64,000 nucleotides of DNA from a virus. A program made the translations under genes and the position numbers. Under the pieces are notes generated by a model. It had not been told where the DNA came from, searched no databases, and worked only from the letters and a program-made list of their open reading frames with translations. Location: positions 1 to 64,000 of the IMG/VR virus record IMGVR_UViG_3300007520_000021, one strand, 5' to 3'. Each line of letters starts with the position of its first letter. Position 1 is the first letter of the stretch. Positions 35,382 to 43,688 of the stretch are shown one piece after another.

Positions 35382-35914
35382 CTTTTAAAAGGTGAGTTTT
35401 GCGTTATATTAGTATCTTTTTCATCTTGTAAAGGAATGAATATAAACCTACCATTATATAGTGGTGGTTTTATATAAGTTTTTTTAATCTCATTGAAACA
35501 CTCCTCATTAAAAGGTGATAAGTCACAAGTAAGGTTTTCAGAATTACCATTAACACCTTTAAAATCAAAAAATAATGTTTTGTAGTGGTCGAAAAAACCT
35601 AACTCAGCGAATACCATTTTTTCTTCTCCAAATTCTTTAATAATTTCCCTATCACCCTCACTACCCCCATTCCAAGTGAATACCCATTCTGGGTTAAACT
35701 TTTTAGCTTCACTTAGTTGAACCCCATTAACTAATATGGAGTTGAAATTATTCTTATAAATTAATGGGTTTTTAGCTTCCGAATGATTCCATAATAAACA
35801 TTCATGACCTAATTTTTCTAAAGTCCTAGCTAAGTTAGAGAATAACATATTAATGAATTGCCATCTGTATGGTCTATCTAAATTGCCAACCCCTACATGG
35901 AATAATATTCTCAT
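35345..35914 (-). CDS. Capsule-synthesis-type transferase, N-terminal part
   Basis: 189 aa. MRILFHVGVGNLDRPYRWQF and FSNLARTLEKLGHECLLWNH form the first domain. FIFIPLQDEKDTNITQNSPF resembles the linker motif (vPLQxxxDTqi) of capsule transferases. After SPFKR it leaves the family pattern for 12 residues and stops. The true continuation lies in the next ORF, which overlaps by 37 nt. Alone it is unlikely to be active. Confidence 0.7.
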   Translation of the reverse strand: MRILFHVGVGNLDRPYRWQFINMLFSNLARTLEKLGHECLLWNHSEAKNPLIYKNNFNSILVNGVQLSEAKKFNPEWVFTWNGGSEGDREIIKEFGEEKMVFAELGFFDHYKTLFFDFKGVNGNSENLTCDLSPFNEECFNEIKKTYIKPPLYNGRFIFIPLQDEKDTNITQNSPFKRWMSFYNMFKII

Positions 35915-36378
35915 AACCTATCTTTGATTTTTTTCACTGGTACGCCACCCCAAATTTCATTTTTAGGGATATCTTTATTCACGAATGAATTAGCACCAAT
36001 GATTGAATTATCATTAATTGTTGTATTATAACCAATAGTTATGTTGGCACCTAACCATACATTATCACCAATTACGATATAACCTCTATCTAAAGGTTGT
36101 CCAACTAATGGTTTATCGTTAATTACATGTGATGATGTTATATATGATATTCTAGGTCCTAATAAGGACCCGTTACCTATTTTTAGACTACCACTACACT
36201 GTATGAAGGAAAAGTAACCAATAACGCTATCTTTACCAATTCCTAACACCCCATTTGACATCTCAATAATTGAATAATCTCTAATCTCACTACCAGCGGA
36301 AAGTATGACCTCACCACTACCAATAAAAATTACCGTTGATGCGATTTTACCACCGTTATTTGTTATTTTTATAGCCAT
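35911..36378 (-). CDS. Hexapeptide-repeat acyltransferase
   Basis: 155 aa left-handed beta-helix: IGKDSVIGYFSFIQCSGSL, IGNGSLLGPRISYITSSH, YIVIGDNVWLGANITIGYNT, with the typical end EIWGGVPVKKIKDRL. The family transfers acetyl or similar groups to sugars, His in ITSSHVI being a candidate catalytic residue. Its four-nt overlaps link it to the sugar-transferase genes, so it may acetylate the same glycan. Confidence 0.85.
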   Translation of the reverse strand: MAIKITNNGGKIASTVIFIGSGEVILSAGSEIRDYSIIEMSNGVLGIGKDSVIGYFSFIQCSGSLKIGNGSLLGPRISYITSSHVINDKPLVGQPLDRGYIVIGDNVWLGANITIGYNTTINDNSIIGANSFVNKDIPKNEIWGGVPVKKIKDRL

Positions 36379-37097
36379 TATAACCTTTTTATCTCTTTAA
36401 ACGTTGGTTTTATCAGACTAATATTTAAATTAGGTTTAAGGTGGTGCTTGAAACCCATATCTACAAATTTATGAATATCCAACATACCATTTTCTTTTAA
36501 ATATTCCTTACTTTTACCTTCGTAATGTATAATAGGCGAACTTAATATATAAGCCATTTTATAACCACTGTCATACACATTTTGAAAAATGAAGTCATCA
36601 CCACAATAAGTTCTTAGTGCGTGTGGTATAGGTTTGAATAAATCTCGCCTAATCGCATAGTCCCACCCTTGCATGTGTATATTATTTAACATCACTTCGT
36701 AACGTAATTCAGGTATCTCCTCACTAAAATTAGGGTGGTTAGTTGAGTGAACCGCAATACCAACATTGTTTTCCTTTTGAAATAACTCTATTGTGTCCTT
36801 AACAAAGTTATTACTGATTCTAACATCATTATTTAAGAAACATAATATTTCATCATCATATTTTTCATAGAACCAATTCCATACGTGGTTTAATGGGGTA
36901 TTAACCTCATTTCTAACCACATCAATTTGTTTGAACTTAGAAACCAACATATCAAGATATTCTTTAGTACCAAGTTCACTAGAATTTTGGTCAACTAGCG
37001 TTATTTTAAATGAGCTATAATTTTGATTTAATAAATCATTTATACAATCATTTGTATAAGCTATGTTATTCAAGTTTACTACTAATATGTTAAGCAT
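36378..37097 (-). CDS. Family 2 glycosyltransferase
   Basis: 239 aa GT-A fold: LNILVVNLNNIAYTNDCIND, KITLVDQNSSELGTKEYLD, and LCFLNNDVRISNNFV with the Asp of the metal site. Later HMQGWDYAIRRDLFKPI and CGDDFIFQNVYDSGYKMAYI resemble the acceptor part of rhamnosyl- and related transferases. It overlaps both neighbours by a few bases. Confidence 0.85.
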   Translation of the reverse strand: MLNILVVNLNNIAYTNDCINDLLNQNYSSFKITLVDQNSSELGTKEYLDMLVSKFKQIDVVRNEVNTPLNHVWNWFYEKYDDEILCFLNNDVRISNNFVKDTIELFQKENNVGIAVHSTNHPNFSEEIPELRYEVMLNNIHMQGWDYAIRRDLFKPIPHALRTYCGDDFIFQNVYDSGYKMAYILSSPIIHYEGKSKEYLKENGMLDIHKFVDMGFKHHLKPNLNISLIKPTFKEIKRL

Positions 37098-37971
37098 TAA
37101 AAGTTTCTTTATAAATTTTTATTATATCATCCACAACTAAAGAGCATTTGAATTTATCAACATCATACGGTATTGGTTCTAAACTGAAAGAGTTAATCTT
37201 ACCATCCTTATTTATATCATACACCCAACCAGGCTTACCACATAACCAACCCTCAATAGTTGTTCTACCTAATAATATCCCAGCTGTCTCATCACAACCT
37301 TTAAAGTATTTATCAACATCCCATGTTTGTGGGAAATGTTTAACGTGTTCATAACCTTTAGCTAAGTTTTTAACAAGAACACCATGTTCTTTACCGACTA
37401 TCCATAACATATTACCATCATCGTGAGTTTTTTTAATCAAACTCACTAACATAGGTTCCCTTAAAGTGTGAATAGACCCAACAAATAAAACTATTTTTTT
37501 TTCATTAATTTTATTTTCTTGATTATCAAGGTTAAACCTTTTATCATCTATCGGGTTATAAATAACTGTAATTAACTCGTCAGGTACCCCATATTGGTTA
37601 ATCAAATGTTCTTTAATTTTAGGTCTAATCGCTATGTATTTTTTAATCATATCGTTAAAAATTGGTGCTTCTAAAGATATTAATTCAGAATGTATACCAC
37701 ACACTATTGGGGTGTTTACATATTTAGTAACTACATGTTTACAAACTAACCCTTGATTAATGTGTAGTAAGTCAAATTCAACATCTGGGAGGTTATTTAA
37801 CTGGTAAAGTTTAACACCATTATTCATAGCTTTTAAAGCTATATCCCCACCAAAATTTGAGGCTACGCTAACATCAAAACCCCTCTCAATTAAACCTCTA
37901 GATAATTCATAAACGTATAATTCAGAACCAGTAAACGAATTAAAATTAACACACGTTATCAGTATTCTCAC
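37090..37971 (-). CDS. GT-B glycosyltransferase (GT4-like)
   Basis: 293 aa. RILITCVNFNSFTGSELYVYELSRGLIERGFDV at the N-terminus, IVCGIHSELISLEAP, then VLFVGSIHTLREPMLVSLIK and the donor-site-like IEGWLCGKPGWVYD. The C-domain is shorter than usual. It probably adds a hexose, but donor and acceptor are unknown. Directly abuts the large GT2 gene. Confidence 0.82.
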   Translation of the reverse strand: MRILITCVNFNSFTGSELYVYELSRGLIERGFDVSVASNFGGDIALKAMNNGVKLYQLNNLPDVEFDLLHINQGLVCKHVVTKYVNTPIVCGIHSELISLEAPIFNDMIKKYIAIRPKIKEHLINQYGVPDELITVIYNPIDDKRFNLDNQENKINEKKIVLFVGSIHTLREPMLVSLIKKTHDDGNMLWIVGKEHGVLVKNLAKGYEHVKHFPQTWDVDKYFKGCDETAGILLGRTTIEGWLCGKPGWVYDINKDGKINSFSLEPIPYDVDKFKCSLVVDDIIKIYKETFNA

Positions 37972-39494
37972 TAGCCAAGATTTTTAATATATTTATGTAA
38001 TTTCGTATTTTTAATCATAAAAGGTAATAATCGCTCTTTATAATCAATTTGGATTTTAGCCATAGCTTCTTTGGATTTACCTCTTGTGAAACTTTCATAG
38101 TGATAACAAACAGCGTTACCCACAAAGTAATTTTTTTTATTCATTAAAAGACATCTAAGATTTAGTTCAACATCCTCAAAACACTCGATATATCCCTCAT
38201 TAAAACCACCTATAACGTTAAATAAATTTTTATTAATTAACACAAAGGCACCTGTATTACCTATAACTTCAGATACATCCCCATAATTATAATTCGTGTC
38301 TAGACCTAAATGTGTGAACACTAACCCACCATTTTGGTCCACAAAACTTAAAATACCAGCATGTTGTATTTTATTATTCTCAAAATGTAATCTAGCACCA
38401 ACAGTGCCAACATGGTTTTTTTCTTTTTGATGAATCCTAACCATATTTGTAATCGCATCATTAATCATCACAATATCATTATTACAAAATAATAACAATT
38501 CACAATCATCAGATAGGTGATTTTTAACAACATCATTATTTATTTTAGCGAAATTATAATAATCATATTTGATTAGTTTAACATTTCTACCAGGATTTGA
38601 GTCAATAAACTTCTCAATTTCATCAATTTCCATTTCACTTGAACCAGTGTCAGCGACTAATAATTCGAAATTTTTATATTTTGTTTTATCGTAAATAGAG
38701 TTTACGCAATTAAATAATAAATTAAGATTACCCTTTGTTGGGATAATAATATTTATTTTAGGCTCTTTTTTAATACTATAAACTTTATCATTATAAAATA
38801 TTTCACCCTTTATCCCCAAAGGTATATTATCGGACCATTTTTCAATAAATTTAACTCTATTATCTTCCCATTGTTGATTTACTTGACCTATCGATTTATG
38901 GGTAATTCTAATGTCAAACATAACACCAACTTTACAACCATTAATATGATTACCAAAGGTAAAATCTAAATCATAAAAATGGAATCCCTTAACATCAGAA
39001 TTAAACTCATACTTTAACCTATCTTTTTTAACAGCGAAGAATAAACCATCAACCACCACACTCTGTAGTACTTTACTTCCAAAACTATTAGAATATTTTG
39101 ATTCCCATTTTTTACCTTTATGTTCGTGATTAACAATCCCCAATGTTAGATTTTTTTGGTCCCACCACTTACCACTTTTAGTGATTGAGGTTGTACCCAC
39201 AACACCTAACACACCAAAATCAGTATCCTCAAAATGTTTAACTAATCTTTTTCCCCAATTTTTAGTTTCTAATATGATATCATCATGACAAAACACCACG
39301 ATATCATGTTTAGCGTTTTTTAATTCGCCACCATAAACATCGGTTAGTGATTTACCACCATTAAACCATTTTGATGTTGGGTCTGTGTTATTAATAACTT
39401 CAATAATTTCATAATCTTTAACACCAATAGTATTTTTAAGATGTTTAATAAATTCTGGTCTACTTTCTTTTGATGAGAATATTACACTTATCAT
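37971..39494 (-). CDS. Two-domain glycosyltransferase
   Basis: 507 aa with two GT-A domains. First (1-220): SVIFSSKESRPEFIKHLKNT, with FCHDDIIL at the metal site. Second (245-500): INIIIPTKGNLNLLFNCVNS, ELLVADTGSS, LLFCNNDIVMIND and NLRCLLMNKKNYFVGNAVCYHYES, a GT2 pattern. Probably makes two linkages of one glycan. It is the first gene of the minus-strand glycan operon. Confidence 0.86.
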   Translation of the reverse strand: MISVIFSSKESRPEFIKHLKNTIGVKDYEIIEVINNTDPTSKWFNGGKSLTDVYGGELKNAKHDIVVFCHDDIILETKNWGKRLVKHFEDTDFGVLGVVGTTSITKSGKWWDQKNLTLGIVNHEHKGKKWESKYSNSFGSKVLQSVVVDGLFFAVKKDRLKYEFNSDVKGFHFYDLDFTFGNHINGCKVGVMFDIRITHKSIGQVNQQWEDNRVKFIEKWSDNIPLGIKGEIFYNDKVYSIKKEPKINIIIPTKGNLNLLFNCVNSIYDKTKYKNFELLVADTGSSEMEIDEIEKFIDSNPGRNVKLIKYDYYNFAKINNDVVKNHLSDDCELLLFCNNDIVMINDAITNMVRIHQKEKNHVGTVGARLHFENNKIQHAGILSFVDQNGGLVFTHLGLDTNYNYGDVSEVIGNTGAFVLINKNLFNVIGGFNEGYIECFEDVELNLRCLLMNKKNYFVGNAVCYHYESFTRGKSKEAMAKIQIDYKERLLPFMIKNTKLHKYIKNLG

Positions 39495-39746
39495 ATTTTT
39501 TTATAAATTTGACTTAAATATAATTAATTTAAAATTTAAAGTAAATGTTAATTAAAAAAAGCCACATAAGGATATGTTGGTTTTAATTAGAATATGATAA
39601 TAGTTTAATGTGGACCCAAACTAAATAACCCACCCAATAAATTAGATTTTATAAATGAAGTTTTTTTTAAAAAATAATCGTAAAACATTTTCTCATGTTT
39701 TTATGTTTTACATATTTTTTTTAATATTTATAACAAAGTAAAGTCT
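39495..39746. promoter_or_regulatory. Divergent intergenic region
   Basis: The longest gap in the window, between the leftward glycan operon and the rightward fibre gene. It contains CCACAT and ATGTGG inverted copies about 40 nt apart, poly-T and poly-A runs, and the late-type element at its right end. I see no ORF of note or RNA gene. A minus-strand promoter is likely, but none is convincing. Confidence 0.4.
39724..39731 (+). promoter_or_regulatory. Candidate late-promoter element
   Basis: ATATTTAT followed by AACAAAGTAA, 15 nt before the fibre-region start. Confidence 0.5.
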
Positions 39747-39995
39747 ATGCCTAAAAATTTTTTAAAAAGTGCTCAAGTCAACACTTACGAAGTAGATAAA
39801 TCAAATATTTATGGTAAATCTATCGGTATCAGTAAAACCGTAAGTGGTTCTGGTACAGGTGGTACTGATAACCCCAATGGTTCCAATGGTTCCAATGGTA
39901 TCGATGATAATAACATAACAAATGTACCATTTATTTTGACCGAAAATAATTTTTATTTACTTCAAGAAAATGGTTTTAAAATTAATTTAATTTAA
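39747..39995 (+). CDS. Small fibre-associated protein
   Basis: 82 aa with a Gly/Ser/Asn-rich linker (GSGTGGTDNPNGSNGSNGID) and a C-terminal FILTENNFYLLQENGFKINLI. It ends 2 nt before the tail-fibre start. The C-terminal ENxFYLLQENG-like pattern may be a docking or tip peptide. Function unknown. Confidence 0.65.
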   Translation: MPKNFLKSAQVNTYEVDKSNIYGKSIGISKTVSGSGTGGTDNPNGSNGSNGIDDNNITNVPFILTENNFYLLQENGFKINLI

Positions 39996-39997
39996 AA

Positions 39998-42205
39998 ATG
40001 CCAAACTTAAAAATTAGTCAACTACCTACGGGTCAAATTAACCCACAAACGTTAATACCAGTTGTCACCAATGGTGTAACTTCAAAAATTAATATTAATG
40101 AATTAATTAATTCGGTAATACAAGTCATAAATACCGATGGTTCTTCTGTTAATATAACATGGGAAGGGTTATGGTCAGAAAATACTACTTATTCGGTTAA
40201 TAGTGTGGTTCAATACGATAATTCTTCTTATATATGTGTTTCACCTATTACAAATACTAATAATAATGAAAATCCGAGTCCAAGTATGGATACAGTCAAT
40301 TGGGCTTTATTAGCGTCACAAGGTATACAAGGTGTTCAAGGGGTGGAAGGTATACAAGGTATACAAGGTATCCAAGGCGTTGCAGAGGAGGTAACCGTAA
40401 AGACTCTTGGTTTTGTTTCGGGGGAATGGAGTGAGGCACCTTTTAAAAGGCCATTAATTTTTGATATAAACACAGTGATAACTGGTCAATTTGGTTCTCA
40501 ATTTAAACTACCTTCAGAGAGTGTTGTAGGGAGAGAAATTATTGTTCAAAACCCAAACAATATACCTGCTGAAATATTCCCATTTAATAATGGGGTTACA
40601 ATAACAAGTACGCAAGTAAGCGGTCAGTCTGACCGATATTCAATTGGTTTTAATGAAAGAATAAGATTTATTTATTTAGGTAACGATAATTGGCTTTCTG
40701 AATTTATAAATACGGTAGCTCCAATTGTTGTCACTCCTTTTGTGCCCGAAACAGAGGGTTCTCGTGATGCGGGTACTTTTGAACAAGCTGAAACTTCTGC
40801 TAAAATTATTAGAAACTTTACTAGGGTAAACTTAGAAAATGATATTTCCACTTACGTAGGCCTTTCCGCTTTAAACGTAGCGGTTGGCTCAGTTTTTACT
40901 ATTTTAAATAAAAGTCAAACAAGGGTTTTAAATGTTAGACTTTTGGATGATGCTACGGTGTTAATGTCTAATGGGTCTTATTCAAACCCAATTTACGAAA
41001 TACAACCAAATACCGCTTGTAAATTTACAATGTCAGAAACAACTAGTGGAAGTGAGAAACTTTATTTGACTGAAATAATATATCCTCTTGGTATAAACCC
41101 AGAGATAATAGTTGCTCCCGTAAAGACACTTGGCTTGGTTAGAGGTTTTAGTAATGTAGACCCTTTTAGAAGACCATTAATTTTTGATATAAACACAGTG
41201 TTAGCTGGTCAATTTGGTTCTGAATTTAAACTACCTGACCTAACTTTGGAGACTGATATAGGTAGGGAAATTATTGTTCAAAATAATGAAGTTGCACCTG
41301 CTGAAATATTCCCATTTAATGGTGGTGTTACAATAACGAGTACGCAAGTAAACGGTCAGTCTGACCGATATACAATTGATTTCAATCAAAGAATAAGGTT
41401 TATTTATCTAGGTAACGATACTTGGCTTTCTGAATTTATAAATACGGTAGCCCCAGTAGTCCCAGCAGTTATACCAAATAAAACAACAGGTGAAGTACAA
41501 TTTTTAACATTTTCTGCTCAACCTTTACTTTTACCCTTTGATATAAATACAGTAAATTCAAATGATGATGGTAATCAGTTTAGACTACCTTTGTTGCCAA
41601 ATTCAGACATAGGAAGAGAAATAATTGTTCAAAATAGGGAAATAGGTCAAGTGTTTATATATACCACCAATGATACTCCTACAATTACCTCCGCTTTTAT
41701 AGGGGGGAATTCAAATCAATACATTATTAAATTTAACGAAAGAATTAGATTTATTTATTTAGGGAGTACAAATTGGCTTGCGGAAATTATAACTACAGTT
41801 GTCCCAGTTGCCCCTGTGACAAAAGTTCAAAAAACCACAATCACAGCTGCTCAAGTTTTACAGCTTTTCACAACGCCTATTGCGATATTAAATAGTGGTG
41901 TAGAGGGTAAATGGATATACCCTACAAATATTTACATAAAAAGAAATGTAGGTGATAGTTATATTTTAGCAACCAATACATTTAATATTATTAACGATTT
42001 TGGTGATAGTATAGGGGTTAATATTAATCCGAACCCACTAACGAGTAGTGCCGTTGGATATACTCAGCACAGCATAAATATCGCTCAAAATGTAATAGGA
42101 GGTGCATCAAATACTTTATATAGATTAAGTGCAAATACGGGAAACCCAACTTTAGGTACGGGAACGTTAGATGTTTATGTGACTTATAATGAAATAACAC
42201 TTTAA
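39998..42205 (+). CDS. Tail fibre with collagen-like repeats
   Basis: 735 aa. Start KISQLPTGQINPQTLIPVVT resembles fibre attachment regions. Collagen-like Gly-x-Gln triplets lie at about 108-128. Three related modules follow, each with a FDINTV, GREIIVQN and RIRFIYLG pattern; the first two are nearly identical at DNA level. The C-terminus (from about 610) is beta-rich and probably the receptor-binding tip. It follows its own late-type element. Confidence 0.8.
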   Translation: MPNLKISQLPTGQINPQTLIPVVTNGVTSKININELINSVIQVINTDGSSVNITWEGLWSENTTYSVNSVVQYDNSSYICVSPITNTNNNENPSPSMDTVNWALLASQGIQGVQGVEGIQGIQGIQGVAEEVTVKTLGFVSGEWSEAPFKRPLIFDINTVITGQFGSQFKLPSESVVGREIIVQNPNNIPAEIFPFNNGVTITSTQVSGQSDRYSIGFNERIRFIYLGNDNWLSEFINTVAPIVVTPFVPETEGSRDAGTFEQAETSAKIIRNFTRVNLENDISTYVGLSALNVAVGSVFTILNKSQTRVLNVRLLDDATVLMSNGSYSNPIYEIQPNTACKFTMSETTSGSEKLYLTEIIYPLGINPEIIVAPVKTLGLVRGFSNVDPFRRPLIFDINTVLAGQFGSEFKLPDLTLETDIGREIIVQNNEVAPAEIFPFNGGVTITSTQVNGQSDRYTIDFNQRIRFIYLGNDTWLSEFINTVAPVVPAVIPNKTTGEVQFLTFSAQPLLLPFDINTVNSNDDGNQFRLPLLPNSDIGREIIVQNREIGQVFIYTTNDTPTITSAFIGGNSNQYIIKFNERIRFIYLGSTNWLAEIITTVVPVAPVTKVQKTTITAAQVLQLFTTPIAILNSGVEGKWIYPTNIYIKRNVGDSYILATNTFNIINDFGDSIGVNINPNPLTSSAVGYTQHSINIAQNVIGGASNTLYRLSANTGNPTLGTGTLDVYVTYNEITL
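40319..40381 (+). repeat. Collagen-like 9/18-nt repeats
   Basis: Repeated GGTATACAA-type units coding Gly-Ile/Val-Gln make a short triple-helix-like linker in the fibre. Confidence 0.78.
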
Positions 42206-42222
42206 GATTTTAAGATTTTAAT

Positions 42223-42264
42223 AAAAAAAACTGCGAGAAACTTATGAATCCCGCAGTTTTTTTT
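42223..42264. terminator. Bidirectional terminator
   Basis: A-run, CTGCG, 16-nt loop, CGCAG, T-run, between convergent genes. The T-tracts on both strands suit both directions. Confidence 0.8.
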
Positions 42265-42274
42265 TATGTTAAAA

Positions 42275-42424
42275 TTAAATAATAGATTTTAAGACATCCC
42301 CTTTTCTGTAAGCCATTACATCAAACGTAACTCCAAATGAGGAGTTATCATTTCTAGTTTTGTGGATAAGTTTACCATTCATGTGAATGTAAGTCTCGTT
42401 ATTTTTTTTTATAATCACTACCAT
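42275..42424 (-). CDS. Small hypothetical protein (49 aa)
   Basis: A 49-codon ORF starts 5 nt after the dUTPase stop on the same strand. The product (MVVIIKKNNETYIHMNGKLI, then FGVTFDVMAYRKGDVL) is beta-rich. Position between dut and the terminator supports a real gene. No family is recognised. Confidence 0.6.
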   Translation of the reverse strand: MVVIIKKNNETYIHMNGKLIHKTRNDNSSFGVTFDVMAYRKGDVLKSII

Positions 42425-42429
42425 AGCTT

Positions 42430-43002
42430 CTATTTTACGCCAGTACTACCAAAACCCTTATCACTTCTATCAGTTTTAATGTTAATTGAATCTACTTTTA
42501 CTAGCTCAACATAATTACTACCCATAGCTTTACTTATAACACCTTGCGCTATTCTATCACCGTTTTGAATTGTGAAGTCTTCTTTACCTAAATTAATTAG
42601 TATAATACCTACTTCACCACGGTAATCGGAGTCGATGGTGCCTGGTGAGTTTAAAACTGATATACCGTTTTTTAAAGCTAACCCACTTCTGGACCTAATT
42701 TGTATCTCATGATTTTCAGGTATCTCAAAAAATAAACCAGTTTTAATTAAACCCCTATCACCAGAGCGTAATGTAATTGGTTCTGATGTATGTGCTCTTA
42801 TATCAAAACCAGCAGCACCACTTGTCTCATAGTTTGGGTCCTCATTATTTGATTGGTTTAAGAACTTAAAAACGTTTTCGGTTTCACTTAAAACTGCAAA
42901 TTCTTTTAAGAAATCCTTATGACTATAGTTACTACTCAAATCTAAAGATTCGAATAATTTTGCCTTAATACCTTTTAAACTTCTATTCACTTTTTGTTTC
43001 AT
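42430..43002 (-). CDS. dut: dUTPase
   Basis: 190 aa. Hydrolyses dUTP to dUMP and pyrophosphate. Motifs in order: GAAGFDIRA (62-70), RSRSGLA (103-109), NSPGTIDSDYRGEVGI (118-133), GDRIAQG (148-154) and RSDKGFGSTG (179-188). It has about 50 extra N-terminal residues with a helical look. Its start overlaps the HD gene by 20 nt. The dUMP it yields feeds ThyA at the other end of the window. Confidence 0.95.
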   Translation of the reverse strand: MKQKVNRSLKGIKAKLFESLDLSSNYSHKDFLKEFAVLSETENVFKFLNQSNNEDPNYETSGAAGFDIRAHTSEPITLRSGDRGLIKTGLFFEIPENHEIQIRSRSGLALKNGISVLNSPGTIDSDYRGEVGIILINLGKEDFTIQNGDRIAQGVISKAMGSNYVELVKVDSINIKTDRSDKGFGSTGVK

Positions 43003-43585
43003 TATTTAAACTAATCTTATGATTTATTTGTTCTTCGGCAATAGCTAATTGAATAGCTTGTTTTAATATTGTACCTAACATTGATGAATGGTAGTTAGCT
43101 TGTTTATCGGTATCATCTTTTGAGAAATTAAGTATAGCTTGATACTCATCATCAGTAAAAGTAACACCATTATCCATAGCGTATTTGACGGACCTTTCCC
43201 CAACACTCATGGAGGTTGAATCATTTACGAATTCATACATTTTGCCTTGGTTAGTTCTATGGCATTCCGATAAACAAGGTTTATATAATTTAGCTTTACC
43301 TATTTGATGTAAGCAGCAAACTTTTATAAGTGATGCTACGTCAATAACCATACCCTTATCTTTTGGTAATACATCATTAATTAAAAACGCATATTTAGTG
43401 ACCCTTAGAGTGTGGTCAACTAACCCACCTTCAAAAGCATTGTGTAAATCACTCATTGTCGAAGCTGGTGCTTCCATAAAATCAGCTCCCAAAAAATCCA
43501 TTAACTCTTTAGTCATAAAACCATATTTTTCACCTGTTGCGAAATAATGTTTAATGTTTTTAACTACCCTATCCTTATCTAACAT
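42983..43585 (-). CDS. HD-superfamily-like protein with altered metal motif
   Basis: 200 aa. LHNAFEGGLVDHTLRVTKYA and LIKVCCLHQIGKAKLYKP align with HD-domain phosphohydrolases (H...HD), but the metal-binding Asp of the HD doublet is Gln. A later ERSVKYAMDNGVTFTDDEYQAILNF resembles the rest of the fold. It may be a nucleotide-binding or a changed-activity enzyme, partnering dUTPase. Confidence 0.72.
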   Translation of the reverse strand: MLDKDRVVKNIKHYFATGEKYGFMTKELMDFLGADFMEAPASTMSDLHNAFEGGLVDHTLRVTKYAFLINDVLPKDKGMVIDVASLIKVCCLHQIGKAKLYKPCLSECHRTNQGKMYEFVNDSTSMSVGERSVKYAMDNGVTFTDDEYQAILNFSKDDTDKQANYHSSMLGTILKQAIQLAIAEEQINHKISLNNETKSE

Positions 43586-43627
43586 AATTTATTTATTTAT
43601 TCACTCTGTTATTTATTAGACCAGAAA

Positions 43628-43649
43628 ACCCTCTAATTAATTAGAGGGT
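43628..43649 (-). terminator. 22-bp palindrome, terminator
   Basis: Perfect palindrome with ACCCTCTAATT arms. On the minus strand it is followed by TTTT and lies after the glycosyltransferase gene. Confidence 0.7.
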
Positions 43650-43688
43650 GGGAGGTTACTATTTATAATTCACCTAATTCTTATCTTT

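Noticed and set aside
39495-39746. RNA gene or replication origin in the divergent gap
   Set aside because: No stable long stem, tRNA-like fold or iterated repeats were seen; only a short inverted pair and AT runs.
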